A stretch of 64,000 nucleotides of DNA from Symbiodinium sp. CCMP2592 (lineage: Eukaryota; Sar; Dinophyceae; Suessiales; Symbiodiniaceae). Below the pieces are notes generated by a model. It saw nothing but the letters and a program-made list of their open reading frames with translations, made no database searches and had not been told where the DNA came from. Positions 1-8,989 of the stretch are shown in pieces (the first letter of the stretch is position 1; every line of letters begins with the position of its first letter). The position numbers and the translations under genes were made by a program. The stretch covers positions 616,280-680,279 of the forward strand of contig CAJNDT010003846.1 of NCBI GenBank assembly GCA_905221615.1, read 5' to 3'.

Positions 1-340
1 GCGGGGTTCGGACTTAGGGTAACCGGGAGGCAGCTGGCGAGACGCGAGCCTGGAAGTTCTCGGAGGGCAGGGACACTCGCACAACACACTCGCAAGGCGC
101 TCACAGGGCACTCACAGGGCACTCGCAAGGCACTCACAGGGCAGCCTAGTAGGGATTTAGGGTTCTAGGGGTTCGGATGCCGGGGTTCGGGAGTTAGGGA
201 CAACCCGGGGAGCTTGCGAAGCGCGAGCCTGGAAGTTCTCGGAAGGACCTGGGCGTGCAGCAAAAAAAACACTCGCAGGGCACTCACAGGGCACTCGCAG
301 GGCACTCGCAGGGCACTCACACAATCACAGGGCGCTTGGG
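1..340. repeat. GC-rich direct duplication with CACTCGCAGGG-type minisatellite
   Basis: About 62 bases at 2-62 recur with small differences at 182-243. Each copy is followed by a short tandem array of the form GGGCACTCACA/GGGCACTCGCA (about 75-145 and 268-335), so the block is a diverged tandem duplication of roughly 180 bp. Single TTAGGGT and TTTAGGG motifs are embedded. Open frames here are repeat translations and are not reported as genes. Confidence 0.75.
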
Positions 341-548
341 ACTGCTTCGTTTGTTTCATAGCCCTGACGGCATCCATAGAAGTATTGTCGGCCGTGCGGC
401 ATCTGTGCGCATGCCTTGCAACCCTCCCAAGCGGAGGGAGCGCGGCCACAGCTGAAAACTCTGCGACCTCCATGCGACATCGGAAGCCGGGAACCCATGC
501 ACTTCAGAAACTTGTAAAGAACATCCAGGCCGCCTCGTAGCCCGAGAA
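341..548. other. No gene recognised
   Basis: A GC-rich spacer between the minisatellite and the primase-helicase debris. Overlapping open frames exist on both strands but none resembles a known family. Confidence 0.5.
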
Positions 549-1301
549 TCAGTAGGGCTGCGGTGGCGGAGCAATCACCATCCTCAGAATCTGCCTGCCA
601 TCTGGGCCCGGAACCAGCCGCTTGCAGACCCGTTTGGTCGCATCGCGTGGCTTGTCCGCAAAGCCGGCATTGGTCAGATTCGGCATCAGCTGCCTCTCCT
701 CCTCGGAGCCTTGCCCCGCTCTCGTGAACCTCGGCGATGGTCGAGGCCTCGTTGATGTCATCCGTGTAGGTGATCTTCGCGAGCCACTGGAGCCAGCGGG
801 ATTCCTCGGGCGCCCGTAGAAGCACATCTCCGAGACCTGCTTGATCCTGTCGGGGCGGGGCGCCACGTTCCTCGTGTGCTCCACCAGGTCCAGCAGGTGG
901 TAGAACTCCGAGAGCCAGTAAAAAGCGCAGGCCGTGAGCTTGCCCTCGAGCACATCGTCCGCCAGCCGGGAGTCGCTCTGCTGATGGGTGGCCAGGTGCA
1001 CGTTCTCCGTGAAGATGCTGGAGGCGGCGATGACATTCACTCTGGTGGAACTGCCGGTGTCCTGGCGCTCGTCGTGGGTGAGGCGGGGCTGAAAGTTCGA
1101 GGTCAGCACGATCAGAGCAGCAGGAGTAAAGGACTCGTTGCCGCGCCGGTAGAGGCCTCGGGAAGCGATCTCAGCATTGCGCTGTTCGCAGAGAGGCTTG
1201 AGGAGGGCCATGGAGTTTCTCACACACCTTGTGCACTTCCCACCGCCCTTTCTGAGGCTGGAACTGAAGGCACACGGAATCATTCTCTGGCACGAGCACA
1301 T
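549..1301 (-). pseudogene. D5/SF3-type helicase fragment, C-terminal part
   Basis: The first two thirds of this frame reads like the end of a superfamily 3 (D5-type) helicase: a motif-C-like segment, LIVLTSNFQPRL, followed by an acidic stretch and then STRVNVI, where the family has its arginine-finger region. The last ~75 residues become basic and low-complexity and probably lie beyond the homologous part. The Walker A/B part that should precede motif C is not upstream on this strand; it lies on the plus strand at 1665-2060. The gene is therefore rearranged and not expected to be functional. Family assignment is from motif pattern only. Confidence 0.5.
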
Positions 1302-1593
1302 CGCTTTCCAAGCGAGCAGCCAGGACTCGTCCGAAGTCGACCGTGTTGTCGGTGGCGTTGGGTCTGGGATGATCCTCCGTCTCGCCCTGACCCATGCAGC
1401 GCCGGGTCACCAAGAGCACTCGATGCAGTTCAGCCGCATCGAACGGGAGACTTGACACCGCCGCTGGCCCGTCCCACTCCTCCTCCGGAAACTGCTCCTT
1501 GGCCAGCTTGACCGGGTCCTGAGGCGCCTTGATCGTCACCTGCAGGAGCGGGTCGAGGTCGTTCAGGGCCGCCAGGAGAGCAGCCTCGCTCAA
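1171..1593 (-). pseudogene. D5_N-like fragment upstream of the helicase piece
   Basis: The frame contains a DFGRVLAARL...DVLVPENDSVCLQF...GRWEVHK pattern. This is similar in layout to the D5_N domain that precedes the helicase in D5 primase-helicases (an A-xx-FA helix, then a W-containing strand). It overlaps the 549-1301 frame by about 130 bases in another frame, so a frameshift or deletion lies between them near 1175-1240. Its start faces the plus-strand fragment head to head at about 1600. The homology is an inference. Confidence 0.35.
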
Positions 1594-1599
1594 GCCGTT

Positions 1600-2336
1600 C
1601 AGCTGGATGCCGAGGCCGTCGTTCAGCTCTTGGAGAAGCTCTCCGCCTACGACCCCTTTCTGAAGTGGCTGCTCCCAACGAGGACGTGGACGAGGCCGTC
1701 TACGTGGGCAAGAACCTCGCTCGGGCGATCGCGGGCCATCCGGCCTTCTGCGAGCTGATGTGGAACTGCGGGCCCGCGCAGAGTGGCAAGGACCTCGGCG
1801 TCTCCATCATGCAGAAGCTTGCGGGCACGGGCCCCACGGGCGGCTACTGCGCGGCTTTGAAATGGGGGTATTGCATGAAGGGCGCCAACAAAGGATGTTC
1901 GCCCTTCCTCTCGGCCATTGAGGGGGCGAGGTTTGTCTTCATCTCGGAAGTCCCCAACCGGCGCATCGCCCGCCAGCATCGCGAGATATTCGAACCGGTT
2001 CACTGCCATTGGGTTGATGGCACTCTCAAGCAAGGCCGTCGAGGCGACAGACTGCGACCGCACGTCGAGCCCACTGTTCCCTTGGGGCGACCGGCCTTCC
2101 TGAATGCCCTGGCGCAGGAGGCCCTGATCTACCTGCGGTGCCCTGCTCCCAACTGGACGACCCGCTGCGCACCAACCACCGGGTTCTCTTCGAGGACGGC
2201 TGGGTCTACGACTTCCGCGACGGCAGCTTCTCCCGCGCCAAGAGGAGCGACTTCTTCAAGCGCAGCATGCCCTGGAAGCACAGGCATCCCGAGTGGTGGG
2301 GCAACAAGGAGATGCGCAAGGCCGCGAAGGAGCTGA
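1600..2336 (+). pseudogene. D5/SF3-type helicase fragment with Walker A and B motifs
   Basis: A P-loop CGPAQSGKD (about nt 1767-1793) is followed about 40 residues later by SPFLSAIEGARFVFISEVP, a motif-B-like strand ending in an acidic residue. This spacing is typical of SF3/D5 viral-type primase-helicases. Plausible coding sequence in another frame (1600-1675) runs into it, indicating a one-base frameshift near 1676. After about 2060 the frame degenerates. The motif-C piece that should follow lies on the opposite strand at 549-1301. SF3 helicases unwind DNA ahead of replication in DNA viruses and some transposons; this copy is broken. Confidence 0.55.
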
Positions 2337-2491
2337 TGCTCTTGAAGAAGAACCCGAGGGCCTCGGTCGTGGAGGACTCCCTGCGCACGGAGGAGACGTT
2401 CGGCATGCGCCGAAGGGACGCCCGGCGGGTCGCCGGCACAGGGACCGCCGCGATCATGCGGTCGAGGAACTGCCGCTCGAGCTTGAAGTAG
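2138..2491 (+). pseudogene. Fragment with D5-like NGxxDxxTG-type motif
   Basis: The segment HRVLFEDGWVYDFRDG resembles the NGvyDl-tG motif found between D5_N and the P-loop of D5-type helicases. In an intact gene it would come before the Walker A piece, yet here it follows it on the same strand. The order is therefore permuted as well as inverted. Coding character fades after about 2410, where the minus-strand ORF from 3165 takes over, so a rearrangement breakpoint probably lies near 2410. Confidence 0.35.
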
Positions 2492-3165
2492 ATCGCGGAC
2501 ATGAAGCTTCCCAGGGGGTACTTCTTGCCCTTGAAGAGCTCGAACCACTGAGCATGCTCCACCGCCAGGGCCTCCCCGAAGCTCCGCATGTCCTCGCCGA
2601 AGGACACCAGCTCCGCCTCCAGAGGGCTGTCGTTCTTCTCCAGCCCGAAGTCTTGGAGCCACGACTCCAGCTTGCCCATGAAGCCCAAGCGGATGAAGAG
2701 CCGCTTCGCCACGTCCCTGGAGCAGCCGTAGGCCTCGCGCACCGCCGCGACCATGCCGTCGCGGTCCTTGTTGTAGCGCTTCACCGCCTCGGGGCACTCC
2801 TTGAAGTTGGCCTCGAACTGCGAGAAGACGCTGTTGACCACGTCCACGTCCACCCAGCCGTCGATGCCCTGGCGGCAGATCTCCTTGACGAGTCGGCAGT
2901 GCGCGAAAGCCGAGGTGCAGGCATGGCTGTGCGGCACATCGCAGAAGACCACAGGCGGCTCCACGTCAAAGTCCACACCCGAGAAGCGGCGGCCGAGGAT
3001 GTCGCCGGGCAACTTGCTCTCGCGCCAGCTTGTCGTGACGCAGCCATTGCCGCCCCGCCGGACCAAGAAGAAGCCGAGCGTTTCGAAGAGGCTGTACCCG
3101 GTGGCGAGGATCACCTTCCGCGCGCCGCGGAGCTTCATGAAGGCCTCGATGCTCGCCTTCCCCAT
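2206..3165 (-). CDS. Palm-like replication-associated ORF, family unrecognised
   Basis: 319 residues from an ATG at 3165, which sits inside the TIR of the neighbouring element (3160-3874); the true N-terminus is probably lost or altered. The central part, with a KRYNKDRDGMVAAVREAYG stretch followed by a KRLFIRLGFMGKLESW stretch, has the look of viral or plasmid primase/polymerase helical regions, but I cannot name the family. The last ~70 residues are antisense to the 2138-2491 fragment and are probably not native. On the same strand, the J-domain gene ends where the element begins on its other side, so both genes, or one original gene, were cut at this element. Confidence 0.4.
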   Translation of the reverse strand: MGKASIEAFMKLRGARKVILATGYSLFETLGFFLVRRGGNGCVTTSWRESKLPGDILGRRFSGVDFDVEPPVVFCDVPHSHACTSAFAHCRLVKEICRQGIDGWVDVDVVNSVFSQFEANFKECPEAVKRYNKDRDGMVAAVREAYGCSRDVAKRLFIRLGFMGKLESWLQDFGLEKNDSPLEAELVSFGEDMRSFGEALAVEHAQWFELFKGKKYPLGSFMSAIYFKLERQFLDRMIAAVPVPATRRASLRRMPNVSSVRRESSTTEALGFFFKSISSFAALRISLLPHHSGCLCFQGMLRLKKSLLLAREKLPSRKS

Positions 3166-3874
3166 AGACTGGGTTAGCCCAAAAGTTAACTATTAGTTAA
3201 AATTTTGGCTGGAGCCAAAATTTTAACTAAAAGGAACCCTACAGGAAGGACGCAGGGAGCAAAAAGGGAACACGTAGATATCCAAAATCACAGTTTTGAA
3301 ATGGCGCTGTGATTTTGGATATGCTCAACCTGCGATTTTGGATATCATATCCAAAATCACAGGATTTAGTTAACTCGTTTAGGCCCGGGCGAGGCCGAAG
3401 TTTCGACGAAACTTCGTCGAAGTTTCGGCCCCTCACTGGTCGAAGTTTGAAGGGTCACAGGTCGAAGTTTCAGGGCTGCAGGTCGAAATTTCGATGGGGC
3501 TTTCGTCACAGAAATGCAGCATTTTTTGTGGTTTCACCAGAGAGAAGTCGAAACTTCGACCCATGAGGGGTCGAAGTTTCGACCCTTGGGGGTCGAAGTT
3601 TCGACCCCTGCCGGGCCAGACCTAGATCCAAAATCGCAGGAACTCGGGAAGTGTGATTTTGGATATAGATCCAAAATCACACGTTGAAAATAAAACTGTG
3701 ATTTTGGATCTGGGATCCAAAATTTTGCGCTGTGATTTTGGAGAACTCGACCCTGTGATTTTGGATATCATCTCCAAAATCACAGGATAAGATAAAAATC
3801 CTGGATTCCTGTGATCTAGGATATTCCCCGGTGTTCTGGCAAAGATAACTTTCGGGCTAACCCGGTCTATGGGG
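3160..3874. mobile_element. 715-bp TIR element rich in hairpins
   Basis: The left end CCCCATAGACTGGGTTAGCC (3160-3179) is repeated in inverted orientation at 3855-3874 with one mismatch, and the similarity continues into AAAAGTTAAC-like sequence. The interior contains no gene. It holds about eight inverted copies of CTGTGATTTTGGAT and a cluster of GTCGAAGTTTCGAC palindromes (3395-3605). It separates two minus-strand ORFs and supplies the 3' end of one and the start codon of the other. It is best described as a non-autonomous fold-back element; the superfamily is unknown. Confidence 0.7.
3193..3230. repeat. Perfect 18-bp hairpin
   Basis: TTAGTTAAAATTTTGGCT (3193-3210) and its exact reverse complement (3213-3230) are separated by two bases. 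It sits just inside the left TIR of the 3160-3874 element. Confidence 0.9.
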
Positions 3875-4473
3875 TTGTTCACCGGCTCCTCCACGATGAG
3901 CAAGTCCTCCGCCTTGCGCTTGCCGGTGCTGGGCGCCGAACTGGACGCCTCCTGAGCCGGAGGAGCCGCCTGAGCCGGAGGCGCGGTCTTCCTCGGCCGA
4001 CCCGGTCCTCGCTTGGCCTTCGGAGCTGCCTTAGGTGGCGGCGCAGCTGCTGCTTTCGGAGCTGGCTCGGGCGATGCCTTAGGTGGCGGCGCAGCTGCTG
4101 CTTTCGGAGCTGGCTCGGGCGCTGCCTTGGGAGCCGGAGGTGGTGCCGCTGTAGGCTCAGGCGTAGGGTCGCGGAGCTCCTGAAACAAAGCTTCTTCCCG
4201 AGGCGTGCGGCGGCCTCGACGCAAGGCGTTGATGAGGTGCTGCGACAGGATGCCGATGTCTTCCTTGAGATTGTCGAGCTCCTTGAACGCCTCCTCGGCT
4301 CGCGCCTTCTGCTCGGGAGAGCACTTGTCTGGGTGCGTCAGGACGCGCATCTTCTTGAACGCCTGCTCCACACTCGCCTCGGGGAACACTCGGAGCCCGA
4401 GACGAGCCACTAGCGTCAAGCATCCATCCAGCACGAGGTCTGCGGCCAACGCCCGCGCTCGCGAGCTCGTCAT
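3622..4473 (-). CDS. J-domain protein with Pro/Ala linker and AT-hook, 3' end supplied by TIR element
   Basis: From the ATG at 4473 the frame encodes 283 residues. Residues ~20-70 form a J-domain-like helix pair with the HPD signature at 47-49 (THPDKCSPEQ), the motif by which DnaJ proteins stimulate Hsp70 ATPase. It is followed by a repeat-bearing Pro/Ala/Lys linker (~105-150), an AT-hook-like GPGRPRK (~156-162), and a KRK basic patch. Host-like sequence ends at about residue 200; the rest and the stop codon lie in the TIR element. The protein is therefore truncated or altered. The open frame also continues upstream to 5238, but that part is low-complexity and overlaps repeats, so I chose the internal ATG. 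A role as a DNA-binding co-chaperone is inference. Confidence 0.6.
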   Translation of the reverse strand: MTSSRARALAADLVLDGCLTLVARLGLRVFPEASVEQAFKKMRVLTHPDKCSPEQKARAEEAFKELDNLKEDIGILSQHLINALRRGRRTPREEALFQELRDPTPEPTAAPPPAPKAAPEPAPKAAAAPPPKASPEPAPKAAAAPPPKAAPKAKRGPGRPRKTAPPAQAAPPAQEASSSAPSTGKRKAEDLLIVEEPVNNPIDRVSPKVIFARTPGNILDHRNPGFLSYPVILEMISKITGSSSPKSQRKILDPRSKITVLFSTCDFGSISKITLPEFLRFWI

Positions 4474-5412
4474 GATGAAAGCAGGGGCTTTCAGCAGGTG
4501 ATCTCGAGATGCAAAAAATGCACTGCGACGCAAGGCTTGATGACTCCGAACACGGCACTCCGACAGCACTGCAGCTTTCACTAGAGAGAGCAGACCCCAA
4601 GCCCCAGGCCGTCCCAGAGAAGATGACTCGGCAAGCAAAGCAGCCTGAGCGCAGCGGCGAAGGGGCCGGGGCTCCCGGAGGTGAAGGAACGCAGGGCACT
4701 CTACAGGCGGGGAAGGGGACAGCACTCCTGCGCGCACACACTTGCACGACAGAAACCCTGAACCCTTCCAACACCACCCCGGCAAATCACTCTGAGTGAG
4801 AAGCTCCGCGGATTGATGAAGACGAGGACCTGGGCGGAGCGGGAAGTTAGGGAAGGCCTTAGGGGGAGAGAGGGTGCACTGGCGAAGCGGAGCGCCCAAG
4901 CGAAGAAGGTCCGGACCTGGGAGCGAAGGCGGGGCCCGGGATTCCCGGGACGAGGCGGGCTGCAGGGCCAGCAGCACAGGGCCCTCCTGTGCACTTGCAC
5001 TCGCACGACAGGAAACCCAAGCCCGCACAACATCCGAACAACCCCCGAAGAACCTCTGGGAGCACCACGCCGGCGGAGAAGGTCCAGACCTGGGCGGAAA
5101 AGGCGTGGGCAAGGGGCAGCCTACGGGGACAGGGCAACGGGACAGGGCAGTGAGAGGCGGCCTAGGGTAACCAAAAGGGTTGGGGAAGGGGAAACCCGAA
5201 CACCGAAGCAACCCAAGCAAGCTGAGGTCCCGACGCAAAGCCCACCTACCCGCCCGACCGCCCGCAACTACCCCCGCCGCCCAGCGAGGTCAAGCCTGAG
5301 CGGGCAGGAGGCGACGGTTAAGGCACATAAAACGCAGCAAAGCAGGGTAGTGAGAGGCAGTCTAAGGGAACCCAAAGGGTGAGGGAAAGGGAAACCCGGA
5401 AGACTAAACTGA
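4474..5412. other. GC-rich repetitive spacer, no gene supported
   Basis: Long open frames occur on both strands but are low-complexity (Pro/Arg/Ser/Gly) and mutually antisense. A block of the type GGGAAAGGGAAACCCGGA recurs at about 5180 and 5385, with GTGAGAGGC and AACCCAAAGGGT neighbours, indicating a diverged duplication of about 200 bp. Confidence 0.5.
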
Positions 5413-5829
5413 CTAAACAAACCCAGACGCAAAGACTGACCGCAGCTCTCTGTTTTGGCACGATCCGGCACCACTCCAGAAGTTCCTCCAGGAACTAGCC
5501 GAGTCCGAGGTTGCATGTCGGCAAATCTCACTGAGCTTGACCGCCGCGCGAGCCAGCTGAGTCTCCGTGAGCTGAATCTCCAAACGACGCTTGACGTGCT
5601 CGGTAATTTTGTCGACACTGATATACTGCACTGTGCGGCCCATGTGTTCCACGAACAAGCGCCCCGACTCCTTCCATTTGGCCACGTCAGTCGGACCTTC
5701 CTCCTTGCCCCAGCTGACGAGAGTTGTCTCCAAGATAATCAGATAGTTCGCGAGGGGCGTGCGAACCTCAGGGGGCAACGAGTCCAGGTTCAAAATATCT
5801 GCACCGTCTGCAGCTGCGGATGACTCCAT
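5413..5829 (-). CDS. Hypothetical protein
   Basis: From the ATG at 5829 the frame gives 138 residues with normal amino-acid composition: an acidic/Ala start, then DSLPPEVRTPLANYLIILET, which predicts amphipathic helices, and a helical second half. I do not recognise the family. An upstream extension in frame to 5937 is Arg-rich and less likely to be coding. It may be an exon or a retro-copy; no partner gene is evident nearby. Confidence 0.35.
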   Translation of the reverse strand: MESSAAADGADILNLDSLPPEVRTPLANYLIILETTLVSWGKEEGPTDVAKWKESGRLFVEHMGRTVQYISVDKITEHVKRRLEIQLTETQLARAAVKLSEICRHATSDSASSWRNFWSGAGSCQNRELRSVFASGFV

Positions 5830-7089
5830 CGGAAAGGTGCAGTGAACTGCTCGACTACGAGAGCGAGCTTCTGGATCTCTGCGCCGACAAGGCCCGCGCC
5901 CGGTGCTACAGTTTACTAAGGCGAAACGTGAAGTCAAAGTGGCTGCCGCAAGAGGAACTCAAACGCAGCAAGTGCACACTCCGATCACTCGCCGCTGCCG
6001 ACAGCCTGCCGAGAGCCCGAGGGCCCTGCAGCCCAGGCCGTCCCCTACATTGATACTGTGTGTGCTGCAGTGCCGCGCCGTTGCGCCGTGCTGCCGTGCT
6101 GTGTCTTTCTGTACTGTTGTGCTCTACTGCTGTACTGTGCGACGAACCACCTTGGAGGAGCGTGCGCGGCAGCCGAAGCTCAACGCAGGGCAGACGGGAA
6201 AGGGACCTACGGGGTTAGGGCAGCAAAGCACTCGCAGGGGACGCGAAGATCAAAGCCAACTGCTGGGGCCGAAGGGGTTCGGGTGCCCTGAACCAAACCA
6301 ACAGCAACCCCGGCGAAAGCACTCTAGGAAATTGTTACTGCAAAAGTCGGCGAGCCTAGCTACACTACAAATCAAAAAACAAAAAGGCAACAGTGAGCAA
6401 AGGCGAGCATCTGTGAGCATCCTAAACCCCCACGGATCAGGTCGACGGCGGCCACAGACTCGCCGCAAATCGACACTGAGCGCACCCAGCCACGAAAACT
6501 TGAGCCAAACCTAGGGGACGTATCCACCGAAATCGCGCTCTCGCCACAGTTTGGTGTGAAACGGCCCGGCAAATGGGCCATGCGCGGGCCTTCTCGAGGC
6601 TGGCTGTGTCGCTTTTGGCCGGCGGACCCGGGAGGGTGTGTGAAACATAGGCAGGGCGCACCCCGAAGATCGGGGCCGTGGCGGTTCCGTGATGCCTGGC
6701 GATTCCGTGTGGCTGTGTTCGACCCATCCTAAACCCTCCCCGAGCACGTTCCGGGGCTGGCCGGCACCGATTCGACAGGAAAGGGACGATCCGGCCGAAA
6801 ACGTGCTCAAACCCTAGACGGGGGGCACGCCGAAATCGGGCTCTCGCCGGTGCGTGGTCGGCTCGCAAAACGGCCGGCTGCCGAGGGCCGTCGGGGCGCA
6901 CCCTCCCGGGGCGGCTTCAAAATCCCAAAAAATTGGGTGCGGCATGGTGTTTTAAGGGCCATGCGCGTTTTTTGTGCTAAATGCCGGCAATGTCGAAATC
7001 GCTGCGCCTGAGCATCAAAACCATGAACACAGGTGGGACCGACGCTGAACCCTGCGTTGAAAAAGTGGGTGTTGCTTTAATAAAAAAGC
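5830..7089. other. Gene-free GC-rich stretch with a direct repeat
   Basis: No recognisable protein. A block of about 40-45 bp beginning CGAAATCG(C/G)GCTCTCGCC at ~6530 recurs at ~6831, each copy ending in AAACGGCC, and may mark ends of a decayed repeat. At 6055-6140 there is a low-complexity stretch of GTGCTG/TGTACTG units. Confidence 0.5.
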
Positions 7090-7707
7090 ATGGAAGTGGC
7101 GTGCCGGAACGCCACGGAGGAGCCGACCGAAGCCAATCTCGTGCGGCTGCTGGATCTGTGGTCGGCCGACTGGAAGCACCGGGGCCGCACTCGGGCCGTG
7201 GGGCCGGGGGCCTATGAGAGATATGCCACGCTGGGGCTGTTCGGGCACGGCAGGGTGGTCGGGGTCTCCAATGCCACGGGCCTGCGGGCAGCCTGTGCAG
7301 CCGTGAACAGCTTTCTCAAGAGCCGCTTTCCGAACGGCACCTGGACGTCCATAGCTGTGCTCTTCAACCCGCGCATGGGGCTGCACCGGGACATTCAGAA
7401 CATGCCAGGGCACGCGAATCACGCGCTGGCTCTGGGCGAGTACACAGGAGGGCGGGTGTGGATCGAAGATGACGAGGGGGACTCCACGGCCTGGCTGGCC
7501 GACAAGAAAGGGGCGCGAGAGCTGCGGGGGCGGTGGCTGGACATGCACGACAAGCCGGTGAGCTTCGACGCCCGCCGGTATCACATGGTGGAGCCGCACG
7601 AGGGCAGCATGTGGGCACTCGCAGCCTATGTTCCGCAAGCCTATGTTCGGGCAACGGAGCAGCACCGGCAAGCGCTGAGAGAAGCGGGCTTTCCGCTGCC
7701 TCCGTAA
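7090..7707 (+). CDS. 2-oxoglutarate/Fe(II) dioxygenase-like protein
   Basis: 205 residues from ATG 7090, intact. A HRD triad start (H99, D101), a GEYTGGRVWIED strand characteristic of 2OG-Fe(II) oxygenase folds, a second conserved GRWLDMHDKPVSFD strand, and a distal His in RYHMVEP (H165) form the expected H-x-D...H iron site. The Arg that usually binds 2-oxoglutarate about ten residues after the distal His is not evident (there is Met-Trp). The layout matches the dioxygenase ORF at 21589-22689 inside the large retroelement, so this may be a stray accessory gene of a related element. The substrate is unknown. Confidence 0.6.
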   Translation: MEVACRNATEEPTEANLVRLLDLWSADWKHRGRTRAVGPGAYERYATLGLFGHGRVVGVSNATGLRAACAAVNSFLKSRFPNGTWTSIAVLFNPRMGLHRDIQNMPGHANHALALGEYTGGRVWIEDDEGDSTAWLADKKGARELRGRWLDMHDKPVSFDARRYHMVEPHEGSMWALAAYVPQAYVRATEQHRQALREAGFPLPP

Positions 7708-7750
7708 CATCGCGGTCCAGTTGCGGCCTTACCGTATAACTTCTCGAAAT

Positions 7751-7992
7751 GACAGGAATGACAAGAATGACAAGCTCCAGCCGGCCGAGAAAAAAAAATT
7801 AAATAATTAATTAGTTCTGGAAGTGAATTACTTCCGAGTCACTTTTTTCTACTTCGAAGTGAAAATTTTCGAAGTAGTTCACCTTCACTTCCACCTTCCA
7901 GGCATCGAGGCCATAATTAATTATTTAATTATTTATTTTTTTTTTCGGCCGGCCGGCTGGAGCTTGTCATTCTTGTCATTTTTGTCATTCCT
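7751..7992. mobile_element. 242-bp fold-back (palindromic) repeat
   Basis: The left arm GGAATGACAAGAATGACAAG followed by CTCCAGCCGGCC and an A/T tract with AATTAATTA is matched in inverted orientation by the right arm (about 7910-7992). The centre is itself partly palindromic (GAAGTGAATTACTTC, ACTTCGAAGT). It begins 44 bp after the stop of the dioxygenase ORF. It contains no gene and is probably a MITE or hairpin terminator-like element. Confidence 0.75.
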
Positions 7993-8032
7993 TTTGCTTG
8001 TACCCGGAGGAAGCAAGGAAAAGCGCTTTTCG

Positions 8033-8989
8033 CTCTCTCTGGGGAGGGTGTTCCAGCACTCCACTCTGTGATAGCTACAAGCCTGAGTTCGAGACATAGG
8101 TCAGAATTCGATACTTTGGAGCACTATGGATTCGCGGGCCTACGGCCCGCAGCTCTGACGATCTTAGGGGCTCTAAAGTCTTTGCAAAACGGGCTTTAGA
8201 GGAACTTTAAGGGCGCGCCTCTTGCCAGCAGCCGACGAGTGCTCACCGGCAGCTTGCGAACTGCTTACTGGCAACTTACGAGCACTCGCCAGCAGCTTTG
8301 CCGGCAACTCACGAGCTCCTTGCTCGCAACTCACGAACTCCTGGCTCGCAACTCACGAACTGCCTGCTCGCAACTCACGAGCTCCTTACTCGCAACTCAC
8401 GAACTCCTGGCTCGCAACTCACGAGCTCCTTACTCGCAACTCACGAACTCCTGGCTCGCAACTCACGAGCTCCTTACTCGCAACTCACGGACTCCTGGCT
8501 CGCCAACTCACGAGCTCCTTGCTCGCAACTCACGAGCTCCTTGCTCGCAACTCACGAGCTCCTGGCTCGCAACTCAGAGCTGCCTGCTCGCAACTCACGA
8601 GCACTCGCCCGCTGCCTACGAGCAACTCACGAGCTCCTTGCTTGCAACTCACGAGCACTCGCCAAACCGCCTACGAGCAACTTGGCAGCTACTCGCACGC
8701 CCTCCGCGCCGAACAAGCGCGCGTAAGCGCGCGTCGCTCCCCAAACAGCTCCGGAGCGCGACAGTGCACCTCCGAGCAGCTCGCGAACCCTCCGCGTGCC
8801 CTCAAAGTGCTTCCGATGCCGCGCGCGCCCGTTTTGCAAGCACTTTAGAGCCCCTAAGATTGCGAGCCGTACGGCCTTCAGCCCTTAAAATCGACAGACC
8901 CTCCGAGTATCGAATTCTACCCTGTGTCTCGAAACTAGCCTCGTAGCTACTACAGAGTGGAGTGCTTGGAACACCCTCCCCAGAGAGAG
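8033..8989. mobile_element. 957-bp TIR element carrying a 22-bp minisatellite
   Basis: The left end CTCTCTCTGGGGAGGGTG (8033-8050) and the right end (8972-8989) are inverted copies. Inverted similarity continues for about 170 bp on each side, through TTAGGGGCTCTAAAG (8164-8178; inverted at ~8846-8860) and GCAAAACGGGC, at roughly 80-85 percent by eye. The core between the arms is a tandem minisatellite and contains no transposase, so the element is non-autonomous. Confidence 0.75.
8298..8690. repeat. 22-bp minisatellite (CTCGCAACTCACGAGCTCCTT type)
   Basis: About 15 variable copies of a 22-bp unit read CTCGCAACTCACGAnCTCCTnn. All three forward frames stay open and translate as LLATHEL/ARNSRTP/SQLTSS repeats; because 22 is not a multiple of 3, these are shadows rather than a protein. 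Flanking copies degenerate toward both TIRs. Confidence 0.8.

Noticed and set aside
8222-8946. Three overlapping ORFs with LLATHEL / ARNSRTP / SQLTSS repeats
   Set aside because: All three frames of a 22-bp minisatellite are open; no frame is preferred, so no protein is supported.
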